DNA from: Streptomyces aureocirculatus
Lineage (GTDB): Bacteria > Actinomycetota > Actinomycetes > Streptomycetales > Streptomycetaceae
Direction: 5' to 3'
Length of the DNA: 64,000 bases
NCBI RefSeq assembly: GCF_000720475.1
Contig: NZ_JOAP01000021.1
Coordinates: forward strand, 72,339-136,338
A model generated the notes under the pieces. That model was not told the DNA's origin. It worked only from the letters and a program-made list of their open reading frames with translations, and made no database searches. This document shows positions 33,528 to 43,516 of this stretch, one piece after another; the first letter of the stretch is position 1, and every line of letters starts with the position of its first letter. The translations under genes were made by a program, and so were the position numbers.

Positions 33528-36467
33528 ATGGCGTCGAACTGCCCCGGCTGCGGGGCTCCAGCTCCCGACGAGGCCCGCTTCTGCATGAGATGCGGGCGCG
33601 AACGCGCACCCGTCGAGGACGGGGCGACGCCCCGTCCTCCCGCGGAACCGCAGGACGAGGCGGTGCCGCTGAAGCAGGACAAGCCGGTGCCGCTGAACAA
33701 GGCGGAACCGCAGGACGAGGCGGAACCGCAGGACAAGCCGGTGCCGCTGAACAAGGCGGTGCCGCCCGCACCCGCCGTCGAACCGGGCGCCGCACCCGCC
33801 GTCGAACCGGCCGCCGCACCCGCCGCCTCGCCCCGGGGCGAGGCGGAGCCCGAGACTCCGCCCGGCTCCGAAGTCCCGGCCCACCCCGCGACCCTGGTGG
33901 TCCCCCCAGCCGCCACCCCGTCGCCCGCACCACCCCCCGCAGCACCCCCGCCCCCTTCAGCCGCACCCGCTCCTGCGGCTCCCGCGGCTCCCGCGAACTC
34001 GGCGCCGCCCGCCGCCCCGCCGCCACCCGGCCATCTGCCCCCGCCACCAGGGCCCTCACCCCTGGGTGCCTTTCTCGGGCGGGCGTTTCGGGGCGACTGG
34101 GCCGGATCGGTGCAGGCGGCGCTGTGGCCGCTCGCGTTGCTGCTCGTCACGGCCGTGGGGTGCGCCGTCCCCGAGTACGGGCAGGACGAAGAGGACGTCG
34201 TCGGCTTCGTCGGGCGGCTGCGGCTGGCGCTGGCCTTCGCGCTGCAGGCGGTGGGCGGAGACGTGGAGCTCAGCGGCCGCGAGGAGCGCGACTTCACCGG
34301 CTCCACCAGCTCCACCACGGATTCCGCGATCGACGGCGCCATGTCGATACACCTGGTGCCGTTGATGGTCACGGCCCTGTTCATCGGGGCGCTGTTCATC
34401 GGCGTACGCGTCCTCAGGAACCGGCTGCGCAACCGTGCCGCCGCGTACGGCGGACAGCACACGGGACCGACGGCGGGGCTCGAAGCCGCCCTGCGCGTCG
34501 GCCTGTTGACCGCCGTCGGCGTACTGGCGCTCGGCCTCTTCGCGCAGCCGGAGATCGAGGGCGTCGAAGTGTCGTCGGGGCCGTTCCTCGCCACGCTCGG
34601 CGCGCTGCTGCTCGCACTCGCCGTCTCGGGCGGCCTGCTGTACCGCGAGGGCGTGCCGCACCACGGGGGCCCGGCGCCCTGGCCTGCCGGGCGCCCCGGC
34701 GCGCAGGCGTTCCTGCGCGCCGCCGGGGTGGCGCTGCGCGCCCTCGCCGTCGTGCTGGTCGTCGCGTCCGCGGTCGGCTACCTCACCCTCACTCAGCTCG
34801 ACGAGCTGTCCGACGCGGCCGACACGGACGACGCCGGTGTGTCGCCGTACGTCATCGCGCTGCTCGTCCTTCCCAACCTGGGCCTCGCCGCCCTCGGGGT
34901 CGGCTGGGGCGCGCCCCTGGAGGCGCAGGCGTCCGGGCGGCGTTCGACGTCGTACGGCGGTGAACGCGAGAGCCAGTCGTTCGGGCTGTCCGAACTCGGT
35001 GACCTGTTCAACTCGGGTGCCGTGGTCGGCGCCTTGGCGCTCGGCCTGGTGTGCGCGCTGACCATCGGCGTGCTTGCCGCGCGCCGGTGCGCGGGCCGCG
35101 GCGAGCAGGTCCTGGCCGCGGGCCTGTTCTTCGGGATGTTCCTGCTGCTCGCGGCGGTCGGCGGTTTCAGCGTCGAGACCTCGGCGAGCGAGGTCGGGGT
35201 CGGCGGCGATTCCGCCAAGGCCACCGTCGAGGGCGGTGTGAGCCTGCCGGAGGCGTTGCTGTTCGGGCTGCTGTGGGTGGCCGGAGCGGTGGTCGTGGGG
35301 CCGTTCGTGGCGCGGCTGGCTGGGCAGCAGGGCGGGGTGGGCGGACCGCCGATGCCGCCGGGGCCGCCGGGGCCGTCCGGTTCGGGCGGGGTGCCTGGGC
35401 AAGGAGGGGCCCTTGGGGTCCCTGGGGTCTCTGGGGCCCCTGGCTCGGGCGGTGCGTCCGCTGCTGGCGGCGTTCCCGGTTCGGGTGGTTTCGTGGCGCA
35501 GGCGCAGGCGCAGAATCCGGCCCCGGACATGCACGCCGTGCCGACGCAGAGCGCCCTGCAGCTCCCTGCGCCCCCGCCGCACGTCGCGGCCCCCGACACG
35601 CACCCGCCGGCGCCCGCCTTCCAACTCGGCCGCCCCCAGGCTCCGCACCCCGCTCCCGGCGGGGCACGGGGCCGCGCGGGCATCTGGGTGGCCACGCTCG
35701 TCGGTGCCCTGGTCGTCGGCGGCGGTGTCGCGGCGGGCGTCCTGCTCTGGCAGCAGTCGGGCGACGACGACACGGACGCCAAGGGCAAGAACGGCAGCCC
35801 GTCCGTCAGCAGCAGCGAGGAGCCGTCCGAAGCGCCCACGTCGGACGCGTCGACCGCGGGCACCGCACAGCCCACGCCCTCCCGCTCGCCCTCGGACACC
35901 GTCGGCACGGACGACGGCGCGAACGGCGGTACGGACGGCGGCACGGACGGCGGCACCGACCAAGGGCCGGACGGCGAGGTGGACGAAGGGGCCGCCAACG
36001 GGGCCGGGGTGCCCGCCGGGTCGCAACGGGTGACCGACACGATGGGCTTCTCCTTCGCGGTCCCGGACGGCTGGAGCCGCGAGATCGGCGACAACCCGAC
36101 CCAGATCACGTACGCGGGCGTGACAGGACCGGAGAACTTCCAGATCGGCGTCATCGACAACGCCGACTACACCTCGTACGGAAACCTCAGGAACATCGAG
36201 GAGCACGCCAAGAAGGACCCGGACAAGTCGGACTACCGGCGCATCCGCCTTGTGGACACGACCTTCAGGGGGCGACCGGCCGCGGTGTGGGAGTACACCT
36301 ACGAGGACCGGGCGGGCCGGACGATCCGCGCCATCGACCACAGCTACATCGCGGAGAACGGCACCGAGTACGCCCTCCAGTTGTCCTGGCGCGAGGACTT
36401 CTGGCCGGCCGGGCACGGCGCGAAGACGCACCGGACGGCGCTGAACACCTGGCGCCTCACCGGCTAG
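33528..36467 (+). CDS. Zinc-ribbon, polytopic membrane protein with C-terminal extracytoplasmic domain
   Basis: The protein has 979 aa. Residues 1-25 are a zinc ribbon (NCPGCGAPAPDEARFCMRCG). A low-complexity linker follows, with repeated EPQDE and KPVPLNKA blocks, then proline/alanine-rich sequence to about 180. About eight to nine membrane helices span 200-600, similar to streptophobe-type proteins of Streptomyces. A second disordered linker and a single helix near 725-745 lead to an extracytoplasmic domain of about 145 aa (GFSFAVPDGWSREI, then AVWEYTYED) resembling PsbP/DUF1795-type folds. Function is unknown. Confidence 0.75.
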   Translation: MASNCPGCGAPAPDEARFCMRCGRERAPVEDGATPRPPAEPQDEAVPLKQDKPVPLNKAEPQDEAEPQDKPVPLNKAVPPAPAVEPGAAPAVEPAAAPAASPRGEAEPETPPGSEVPAHPATLVVPPAATPSPAPPPAAPPPPSAAPAPAAPAAPANSAPPAAPPPPGHLPPPPGPSPLGAFLGRAFRGDWAGSVQAALWPLALLLVTAVGCAVPEYGQDEEDVVGFVGRLRLALAFALQAVGGDVELSGREERDFTGSTSSTTDSAIDGAMSIHLVPLMVTALFIGALFIGVRVLRNRLRNRAAAYGGQHTGPTAGLEAALRVGLLTAVGVLALGLFAQPEIEGVEVSSGPFLATLGALLLALAVSGGLLYREGVPHHGGPAPWPAGRPGAQAFLRAAGVALRALAVVLVVASAVGYLTLTQLDELSDAADTDDAGVSPYVIALLVLPNLGLAALGVGWGAPLEAQASGRRSTSYGGERESQSFGLSELGDLFNSGAVVGALALGLVCALTIGVLAARRCAGRGEQVLAAGLFFGMFLLLAAVGGFSVETSASEVGVGGDSAKATVEGGVSLPEALLFGLLWVAGAVVVGPFVARLAGQQGGVGGPPMPPGPPGPSGSGGVPGQGGALGVPGVSGAPGSGGASAAGGVPGSGGFVAQAQAQNPAPDMHAVPTQSALQLPAPPPHVAAPDTHPPAPAFQLGRPQAPHPAPGGARGRAGIWVATLVGALVVGGGVAAGVLLWQQSGDDDTDAKGKNGSPSVSSSEEPSEAPTSDASTAGTAQPTPSRSPSDTVGTDDGANGGTDGGTDGGTDQGPDGEVDEGAANGAGVPAGSQRVTDTMGFSFAVPDGWSREIGDNPTQITYAGVTGPENFQIGVIDNADYTSYGNLRNIEEHAKKDPDKSDYRRIRLVDTTFRGRPAAVWEYTYEDRAGRTIRAIDHSYIAENGTEYALQLSWREDFWPAGHGAKTHRTALNTWRLTG

Positions 36468-36480
36468 CGGTCACGACGGC

Positions 36481-36520
36481 CCGCGCGGCACCCCGGCCTC
36501 GGGCACGGGGTGCCGCGCGG
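36481..36520. terminator. Terminator hairpin between convergent genes
   Basis: CCGCGCGGCACCCCG (36481-36495) pairs perfectly with CGGGGTGCCGCGCGG (36506-36520) with a 10-nt loop. It can serve both the membrane-protein gene and the convergent acetyltransferase gene. Confidence 0.75.
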
Positions 36521-36570
36521 ATGCCGTGCTCCACCCAGGAGACCGGGGGACTCGGCCCGCCCGGCCCCTG

Positions 36571-37170
36571 TCACAGCACCAGCCGGAAGCAGTGCGCCCG
36601 CTGCCCCGGCCGGGGCGAGGTGTACGTCTCCGCGAGCTCCATGCCGAGACCTTCGGCCACCGCGATCGAACGAGTGTTGCGTACGTCGACCACCGCCACC
36701 ACCGCGGGCACGCCCGCCGCCCGCACCCGCTCCACGGTGGCGCGGGCCGCCGCGCTCGCGTAGCCCTGTCCCCAGGCCGCTCGCGCGAGGCGCCAGCCGA
36801 TCTCTATGCCGCCCACCGGGCCCCACGGGTGCGGCCACGGCTGGGCGCCGGTGAAGCCGATGGGGTCGCCCGCCGGGTCGAGCAAGGTCCACAGGCAGAA
36901 GCCGTGTTCGGCGTCGTGGCGGCGCTGCCGGGCGGTCAGCTCCTCGTACGCGGACAGCTCCGCCGAGGTGCCGCCGAAGAACTCCATGACCTCCGGGTCG
37001 TCGAAGAGCCGGTGCCAGACGAAGGCGTCCTCGTGCGTGGGCACGCGCAGCCGCACGGCAGGCGGCACGACGCCGACGCGCGGACCGGCAGCCGCCGGAC
37101 CGGCGGCGTCGGCCATGGGAGCCATGGTGTCGGCCACGGTAACGGGACTTACGTCGCTCACATCGCTCAC
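36571..37170 (-). CDS. GNAT family N-acetyltransferase (RimJ/RimL-like)
   Basis: The 199-aa protein has the GNAT pattern: VRLRVPTHEDAFVWHRL at the start of the domain, GFTGAQPW, GIEIGWRLARAAWGQGYASAA (given here in part) for acetyl-CoA binding, and VDVRNTRSIAVAEGLGM. This arrangement is typical of RimJ/RimL-like enzymes that acetylate amines; the substrate cannot be predicted. The GTG at 37170 follows GAAGGG. The first 35 residues are outside the fold, so a later start is possible. It is divergent from the geranylgeranyl reductase gene. Confidence 0.85.
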   Translation of the reverse strand: MSDVSDVSPVTVADTMAPMADAAGPAAAGPRVGVVPPAVRLRVPTHEDAFVWHRLFDDPEVMEFFGGTSAELSAYEELTARQRRHDAEHGFCLWTLLDPAGDPIGFTGAQPWPHPWGPVGGIEIGWRLARAAWGQGYASAAARATVERVRAAGVPAVVAVVDVRNTRSIAVAEGLGMELAETYTSPRPGQRAHCFRLVL

Positions 37171-37267
37171 AAGTGGCCCTTCGCCTGGTTGATCGGTACC
37201 GCCTCATAGACTGCCCATATCCCGTGCCCGTCGGCACACATATTTCGAGCCTTGGGGAGAACCCGCC

Positions 37268-38551
37268 GTGACCGAGCCCCTCTCCGAAAACACCGCTGAC
37301 GTCATCGTCGTCGGGGCCGGGCCAGCCGGTTCCACCACGGCGTACTACCTGGCGAAGGCCGGACTCGACGTACTCCTTCTTGAGAAGACCGCGTTCCCAC
37401 GGGAGAAGGTCTGCGGCGACGGGCTCACGCCCCGCGCCACCAAGCAGCTCGTGTCGATGGGAATCGACATCTCCGAAGAGGCGGGCTGGCTGCGGAACAA
37501 GGGCCTCCGCATCATCGGAGGCGGCGTACGGCTGCAACTGGATTGGCCGGAACTCGCCTCTTTCCCCGACTACGGACTCGTACGCAAGCGCGACGACTTC
37601 GACGAGCAGCTCGCCCGCCAGGCCCAGAAGGCGGGCGCGCGGCTGCACGAGCGCTGCAACGTGGGCGCCCCGATCGTCGACGACCGCACCGGCCGCATCA
37701 CCGGTGTGCACGCCAAGATCGGCGAGGACAAGACGCCGGTGACCTTCCACGCGCCCCTGGTGGTGGCCGCGGACGGCAACTCCACGCGCCTTTCGCTCGC
37801 GATGGGCCTGCACCGCCGCGAGGACCGCCCGATGGGTGTCGCGGTGCGTACGTACTTCACGTCGCCGCGCCACGACGACGACTACCTGGAGTCCTGGCTC
37901 GAGCTGTGGGACCGCCGCGGCGCCGAGGACCGCCTGCTTCCCGGCTACGGCTGGATCTTCGGCATGGGTGACGGCACGTCGAACGTCGGTCTCGGCGTCC
38001 TGAACACCTCCGCCGCCTTCAAGGAGCTCGACTGGCGCGAGATCCTCAAGGCCTGGTGCGCCTCGATGCCCGCGGACTGGGGCTACACGCCCGAGAACAT
38101 GACCATGCCCATCCGCGGTGCCGCCCTGCCGATGGCCTTCAACCGCCAGCCGCACTACACCCGCGGCCTGCTGCTCGTCGGCGACGCGGGCGGCCTCGTC
38201 AACCCGTTCAACGGCGAGGGCATCGCGTACGCCATGGAGTCGGGCCAGATCGCGGCCGACGTCATCGTCCAGGCACACGCCCGCGCCACGCCCGCCCAGC
38301 GCGAACTGGCCCTCCACGACTACCCGAAGACGCTCAAGGAGGTCTACGGCGGCTACTACACGCTCGGCCGCGCCTTCGTGAAGCTCATCGGCAACCCGAA
38401 GGTCATGAAGATCGCCGCGCAGCGGGGTCTCACCCACCCGATGCTGATGAAGTTCACCCTGAAGATGCTGGCGAACCTCACGGACCCGCGGGGCGGCGAC
38501 GCGATGGACCGCATCATCAACGGCCTCAGCAAGGTGGCCCCGAAGGCCTGA
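37268..38551 (+). CDS. menJ: Geranylgeranyl reductase family flavoprotein, MenJ-like
   Basis: The 427-aa FAD-dependent reductase has N-terminal dinucleotide fold VVGAGPAGSTTAYYLAKAG, the ERCNVG and VAADGNSTRL blocks, and the FAD-pyrophosphate motif LLVGDAGGLVNPFNGEGIA. It resembles M. tuberculosis MenJ, which saturates one isoprene unit of the menaquinone side chain. Streptomyces quinones are partly saturated, so this role is plausible here next to menG and nuo. The assignment to MenJ rather than another isoprenoid reductase is inferred. GTG start. Confidence 0.82.
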   Translation: MTEPLSENTADVIVVGAGPAGSTTAYYLAKAGLDVLLLEKTAFPREKVCGDGLTPRATKQLVSMGIDISEEAGWLRNKGLRIIGGGVRLQLDWPELASFPDYGLVRKRDDFDEQLARQAQKAGARLHERCNVGAPIVDDRTGRITGVHAKIGEDKTPVTFHAPLVVAADGNSTRLSLAMGLHRREDRPMGVAVRTYFTSPRHDDDYLESWLELWDRRGAEDRLLPGYGWIFGMGDGTSNVGLGVLNTSAAFKELDWREILKAWCASMPADWGYTPENMTMPIRGAALPMAFNRQPHYTRGLLLVGDAGGLVNPFNGEGIAYAMESGQIAADVIVQAHARATPAQRELALHDYPKTLKEVYGGYYTLGRAFVKLIGNPKVMKIAAQRGLTHPMLMKFTLKMLANLTDPRGGDAMDRIINGLSKVAPKA

Positions 38552-38657
38552 GCCGGCCCCTGGGCCTCGTGCGGGACCGGGTGGGCCCCGCGGCCGCCGC
38601 AGGACCGCGGGGGCCCCGCGGGCCCGCCCGCGGTCCTCTGGGCCCGCCCTGGGGCCC

Positions 38658-38741
38658 GCCCGGGCCTACGACGAACCCGCCCGGGCCTACGACGAACCCG
38701 CCCGGGCCTACGACGAACCCGCCCGGGCCCACGACGAAGGG
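38658..38741. repeat. Four 21-bp tandem repeats leading into the terminator
   Basis: Units of GCCCGGGCCTACGACGAACC plus one base start at 38658, 38679, 38700 and 38721. The last unit changes at its end and merges with the left arm of the hairpin at 38736. Confidence 0.85.
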
Positions 38742-38771
38742 CCGGAACCCCGAACGGGGTTCCGGCCCTTC
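38736..38771. terminator. Bidirectional terminator hairpin
   Basis: A perfect 16-bp stem (GAAGGGCCGGAACCCC, loop GAAC, and its complement) lies between the convergent menJ-like and NlpC/P60 genes, 40 bp from the end of the latter. Confidence 0.88.
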
Positions 38772-38811
38772 CGCGCGTACGTGTGGACGTACGCGAAGCC
38801 GTCAGGAGACG

Positions 38812-39687
38812 TCAGAGGACGCGCACGGCGCCCGACGCCGGGTAGCCGGAGAGGTCCTGGATCACGACGCCCTTGCTGGGGTTCGCGGCGTCCAGGTACT
38901 GGCCGCCGCCGATGTACACGCCCACGTGGTACGCGGACCCGGCGCCACCCCAGTAGACGATGTCGCCCACCTGGAGGTTGGACATCGAGACGGGAGTGCC
39001 CGCCGTCGACTGGGCCTGCGACGTGCGCGGCAGGTCGACACCCGCCTGCTTGAACGCGGCCTGCACGAGGCCCGAGCAGTCCCACGAGTTGGGGCCCGTG
39101 CCGCCCATGACGTAGGCGTCGCCGACCTGCGCCTTGAGGAAGCTGATGACACCCGCGACGCTGCCGCTCGAGGGCGCGGGGGCGTCCTGGGAGACGGAGG
39201 TGGAGGTGGAGGTGGAGGAACCGCTGCCGGAGGGCGCGGACTGCGTGCTGAGCTGGGTGCGCTCGGCGTCGCGCGCCGCGCGCTTCTCCGCGGCCTTGCG
39301 CTTGGCCTCGGCCTCGGCGGCGGCCTTCTTCTTGGCCTCCGCCTTCTTCGCGGCCTCGACCTGGTCCTTGGCGGCCTGCTCGGCCGCCTTCGTGGCCGCG
39401 GCGTCCTGCTGGGCGCGCGCCTCGTAGCTGTCGGCCGCCTGGGCGGTGGCGTCCGCGGACTGGGCGATCTGCGCGGACAGATCAGCCGTCAGGGTGGGCA
39501 GCTCGATGGTCTCGGTCACCGGCTCGGCGGCGGTCGCCGTACCAGCGGCGCCTGCCACTGCCAGGGTGCTGAGGACGCCACCGGCAACTCCGGCGCGCAG
39601 AGCCATCTTCGACGCGCTGCGGCGGGGCTTCCGGTGGCTGGGTATGTGAGCGGTGTGGGACATGAGAACAACCGCTATCAGGGACAC
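38812..39687 (-). CDS. Secreted NlpC/P60 peptidoglycan hydrolase
   Basis: The protein has 291 aa. A signal peptide (MALRAGVAGGVLSTLAVAGA then AGTATA-A) is followed by a long alanine/lysine coiled coil (about 70-155) and a C-terminal NlpC/P60 domain with the catalytic cysteine in NSWDCSGLVQAAF and histidine in AYHVGVYIGGG. Such enzymes cut the stem peptide of peptidoglycan. The GTG at 39687 is chosen because GAAGGGAA lies four bases upstream; an ATG at 39663 has no ribosome site. The basic N-region (HRKPRRSASK) fits secretion. Divergent from nuoA. Confidence 0.9.
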   Translation of the reverse strand: MSLIAVVLMSHTAHIPSHRKPRRSASKMALRAGVAGGVLSTLAVAGAAGTATAAEPVTETIELPTLTADLSAQIAQSADATAQAADSYEARAQQDAAATKAAEQAAKDQVEAAKKAEAKKKAAAEAEAKRKAAEKRAARDAERTQLSTQSAPSGSGSSTSTSTSVSQDAPAPSSGSVAGVISFLKAQVGDAYVMGGTGPNSWDCSGLVQAAFKQAGVDLPRTSQAQSTAGTPVSMSNLQVGDIVYWGGAGSAYHVGVYIGGGQYLDAANPSKGVVIQDLSGYPASGAVRVL

Positions 39688-39795
39688 ACGGTTCCCTTCA
39701 AGAAACGTGTGCTGCGCCACAGTTGCCCCACCGGCGGCTGAATCCCGGGCGTGTCGCTTCTTATTGACGCCGTAACGGGCAATGCGGACAGTCAC

Positions 39796-39811
39796 GATCA
39801 CGCCTGTGATC
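39796..39811. promoter_or_regulatory. Palindrome GATCAC-GCCT-GTGATC upstream of the NlpC/P60 gene
   Basis: Perfect 6-bp arms with a 4-bp centre lie 109 bp before the start of the hydrolase gene. It is a possible operator; the binding protein is not known. Confidence 0.4.
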
Positions 39812-40359
39812 ATGGGTTTTCCGCTTTACGTCCGAATTGCCCCTGGAATACCACCTGGTGAGGCGGTTGGCCAAGCCCGGTTGTTCGGCCGACAGTTCGA
39901 GTGTGGTGCAGGTCACTCGGCCGGGGGGACTGGATCTCGTCGAGACCTGGCCGAGATCAGTCCGAGATCTTCCGGTTGTGCGGCGTGACGGGTCCGCGGC
40001 GGACTCGTCACGAAAGCGGGGGTGGCGCCACGTCGGCGGCGAGGGCTTCGTGAACCGATGCACACGTCCACGCCCGTCCACATCCCTCCCGCCAAAGTGT
40101 GAACGCGCGCCTGTATCAAGTGATCCAGTCCAGCGCCAATTTGCCTGTAGCTGCCAACCCTTGATAGTGCAACCACGCCCCGACCAGGCCTGATGGGTCA
40201 GGATGTCACCTCTGGTGATCACTCAGGTGCTTCGCGTGTGAAGATCACTGCTCATCCGACTTCATGATCCTTCGTTAGGTGGTGGAGATCACAAAGCCGT
40301 TGTCGTACCCCGTGTCGCAGATCACAGACCGGCAGGCATAGGATGCGGGGCAGTTGGGC

Positions 40360-40377
40360 TTGTGACCTGCTTCACAT
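40360..40377. promoter_or_regulatory. Rex-operator-like palindrome upstream of nuoA
   Basis: The site reads TTGTGACCTGCTTCACAT, with perfect TGTGA and TCACA arms separated by 6 bp. This fits the Rex operator pattern (TTGTGAANNNNTTCACAA) at all but two arm positions. In S. coelicolor Rex senses the NADH/NAD ratio and controls respiratory genes including nuo. The site is about 130 bp before nuoA and 16 bp after a TAGGAT hexamer. A Crp-type site (GTG-N8-CAC) is an alternative reading. Confidence 0.65.
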
Positions 40378-40505
40378 GTAAGCGATCTTCGAGGCCTCCG
40401 GCGGCTCCATGGGCTCCGGGCGGCGCGGGATCGCACCTGGGGAGGCGGGGCGCGGGACCGACGCAACCGCCAGCAGTCAGCGCCGACTGAGAGGAGCGAG
40501 GAGCG

Positions 40506-40865
40506 GTGAACGCCTATGCGCCCATCCTCGTACTGGGAGCCCTCGGGGCAGGCTTTGCGATCTTCTCCGTGGTCATGGCCACGCTTATCGGTCCAAAGCG
40601 GTACAACCGCGCGAAGCTCGAAGCCTACGAGTGCGGTATCGAGCCGACCCCCACGCCGGCCGGCGGCGGGCGCTTCCCCATCAAGTACTACCTGACGGCG
40701 ATGCTCTTCATCGTCTTCGACATCGAGATCGTCTTTCTCTACCCCTGGGCCGTCACCTTCGACGCCCTGGGGATTTTCGGGCTCGTGGAGATGCTGCTCT
40801 TCGTGCTCACCGTCTTCGTCGCCTACGCGTACGTATGGCGGCGCGGCGGCCTGGAATGGGACTGA
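40506..40865 (+). CDS. nuoA: NADH-quinone oxidoreductase subunit A
   Basis: The 119-aa subunit has three membrane helices and the signature [11 protein letters not shown] and [22 protein letters not shown]. It is part of the membrane arm at the junction with the quinone site of complex I. The GTG start follows GAGAGGAGCGAGGAGCG (a strong ribosome site). First gene of the 14-gene operon, probably under the Rex-like site at 40360. Confidence 0.95.
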   Translation: MNAYAPILVLGALGAGFAIFSVVMATLIGPKRYNRAKLEAYECGIEPTPTPAGGGRFPIKYYLTAMLFIVFDIEIVFLYPWAVTFDALGIFGLVEMLLFVLTVFVAYAYVWRRGGLEWD

Positions 40866-40896
40866 CCCCCGGAAGGGGACAGAGGAGCCACTGAGC

Positions 40897-41451
40897 ATGG
40901 GACTCGAAGAGAAACTGCCGAGCGGATTCCTGCTGACCACCGTCGAGCAGGCCGCCGGGTGGGTGCGCAAGTCATCCGTCTTTCCCGCCACGTTCGGACT
41001 CGCGTGCTGCGCCATCGAGATGATGACGACCGGCGCCGGACGCTATGACCTGGCGCGCTTCGGTATGGAGGTCTTCCGCGGCTCGCCGCGGCAGGCGGAT
41101 CTGATGATCGTCGCCGGACGTGTGAGCCAGAAGATGGCGCCCGTCCTGCGCCAGGTCTACGACCAGATGCCCAACCCCAAGTGGGTCATCTCCATGGGGG
41201 TCTGCGCATCGTCGGGCGGGATGTTCAACAATTACGCGATTGTGCAGGGTGTGGACCATGTCGTCCCGGTCGACATCTATTTGCCCGGTTGTCCGCCCCG
41301 GCCCGAGATGCTGCTGGACGCGATCCTCAAGCTGCACCAGAAGATCCAGTCCTCCAAGCTCGGCGTGAACGCGGAAGAAGCGGCCCGAGAGGCGGAGGAA
41401 GCGGCCCTCAAGGCGCTCCCCACCATTGAGATGAAGGGGCTGCTGCGGTGA
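40897..41451 (+). CDS. nuoB: NADH-quinone oxidoreductase subunit B
   Basis: The 184-aa protein has the N2 cluster ligands: adjacent cysteines in [10 protein letters not shown] and further ones in VCASSGGMF and [10 protein letters not shown]2 is the last iron-sulphur cluster before quinone. A C-terminal acidic/alanine tail ([15 protein letters not shown]) extends beyond the core. GAGGAG precedes the ATG, and the stop overlaps nuoC by 4 bp. Confidence 0.96.
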   Translation: MGLEEKLPSGFLLTTVEQAAGWVRKSSVFPATFGLACCAIEMMTTGAGRYDLARFGMEVFRGSPRQADLMIVAGRVSQKMAPVLRQVYDQMPNPKWVISMGVCASSGGMFNNYAIVQGVDHVVPVDIYLPGCPPRPEMLLDAILKLHQKIQSSKLGVNAEEAAREAEEAALKALPTIEMKGLLR

Positions 41452-42181
41452 CCGAGAAGCACCCGAACGGCGAGGGCGAGCACCTCGACGGCACCGGCGT
41501 GCCGTCGCCGCGCGACACCTCGGGCGAGGTCATCGGCGTACGCAGGGGGATGTTCGGCGCCGACGACGGCGGCGACACCTCCGGCTACGGCGGCCTCGTC
41601 CGCACCATCACGCTGCCGGGCGCCTCCTCGCGCCCCTACGGCGGTTGGTTCGACGAGGTCGCCGACGAACTCGAAGGGGCCCTGGAGGAACAGGGACTCG
41701 TCCCCGAGAACGCCATCGAGAAGACCGTCGTCGACCGCGGCGAGCTCACCTTCCACATCGCGCGCGAGCACCTCGTCCGGGTCGCCCGCACCCTGCGCGA
41801 CGACCCCGCGCTGCGCTTCGAGCTGTGCACCGGCGTCAGCGGGGTGCACTTCCTCGGTGACAAGGGCCGCGAGCTGCACGCCGTCTACCACCTGCGCTCG
41901 ATCACCCACAACCGCCTGATCCGGCTCGAGGTCAGCGCCCCGGACGCCGACCCGCACGTCCCCTCGCTGGTCGCCGTCTACCCGACGAACGACTGGCACG
42001 AGCGCGAGACGTACGACTTCTTCGGCCTGGTCTTCGACGGCCACCCGGCGCTCACGCGGATCATGATGCCGGACGACTGGCAGGGCTTCCCGCAGCGCAA
42101 GGACTACCCACTCGGCGGCATCCCCGTCGAGTACAAGGGCGCCCAGATCCCGGCTCCGGACCAGCGGAGGTCGTACAGCTA

Positions 42182-42182
<1 letters not shown>
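41448..42182 (+). CDS. nuoC: NADH-quinone oxidoreductase subunit C
   Basis: The 244-aa 30-kDa-type subunit is recognised by its C-terminal motif, [16 protein letters not shown] and [12 protein letters not shown], with PLRKDYPL here as QRKDYPLGG. An N-terminal extension of about 65 residues is hydrophilic. It lies in the connecting module with NuoB and NuoD. GTG start overlapping nuoB; its stop overlaps the nuoD ATG by one base (TAATG). Confidence 0.94.

Positions 42183-43512
<1,330 letters not shown>

Positions 43513-43516
<4 letters not shown>

Larger units (their letters stand above)
39688..40505. other. 818-bp divergent regulatory region between NlpC/P60 gene and nuoA
   Basis: There is no credible gene in this stretch. 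GC content is lower than in the genes. It contains the palindrome at 39796-39811, four GATCAC motifs at 40217, 40243, 40287 and 40320 with GTGATCAC at 40215-40222, a TAGGAT -10-like hexamer at 40339-40344 and the Rex-operator-like site at 40360-40377. I searched for a ydaO-type c-di-AMP riboswitch before the NlpC/P60 gene and did not see one. Confidence 0.6.

Noticed and set aside
38526..38732. 68-aa MGPGGFVV repeat peptide on the minus strand
   Set aside because: It is the translation of the 21-bp tandem repeats between convergent genes, with no ribosome site or promoter.
39688..40505. ydaO-type c-di-AMP riboswitch before the NlpC/P60 gene
   Set aside because: Such riboswitches precede some wall-hydrolase genes in Streptomyces, but the conserved GC-rich blocks of the motif were not found on the minus strand here.
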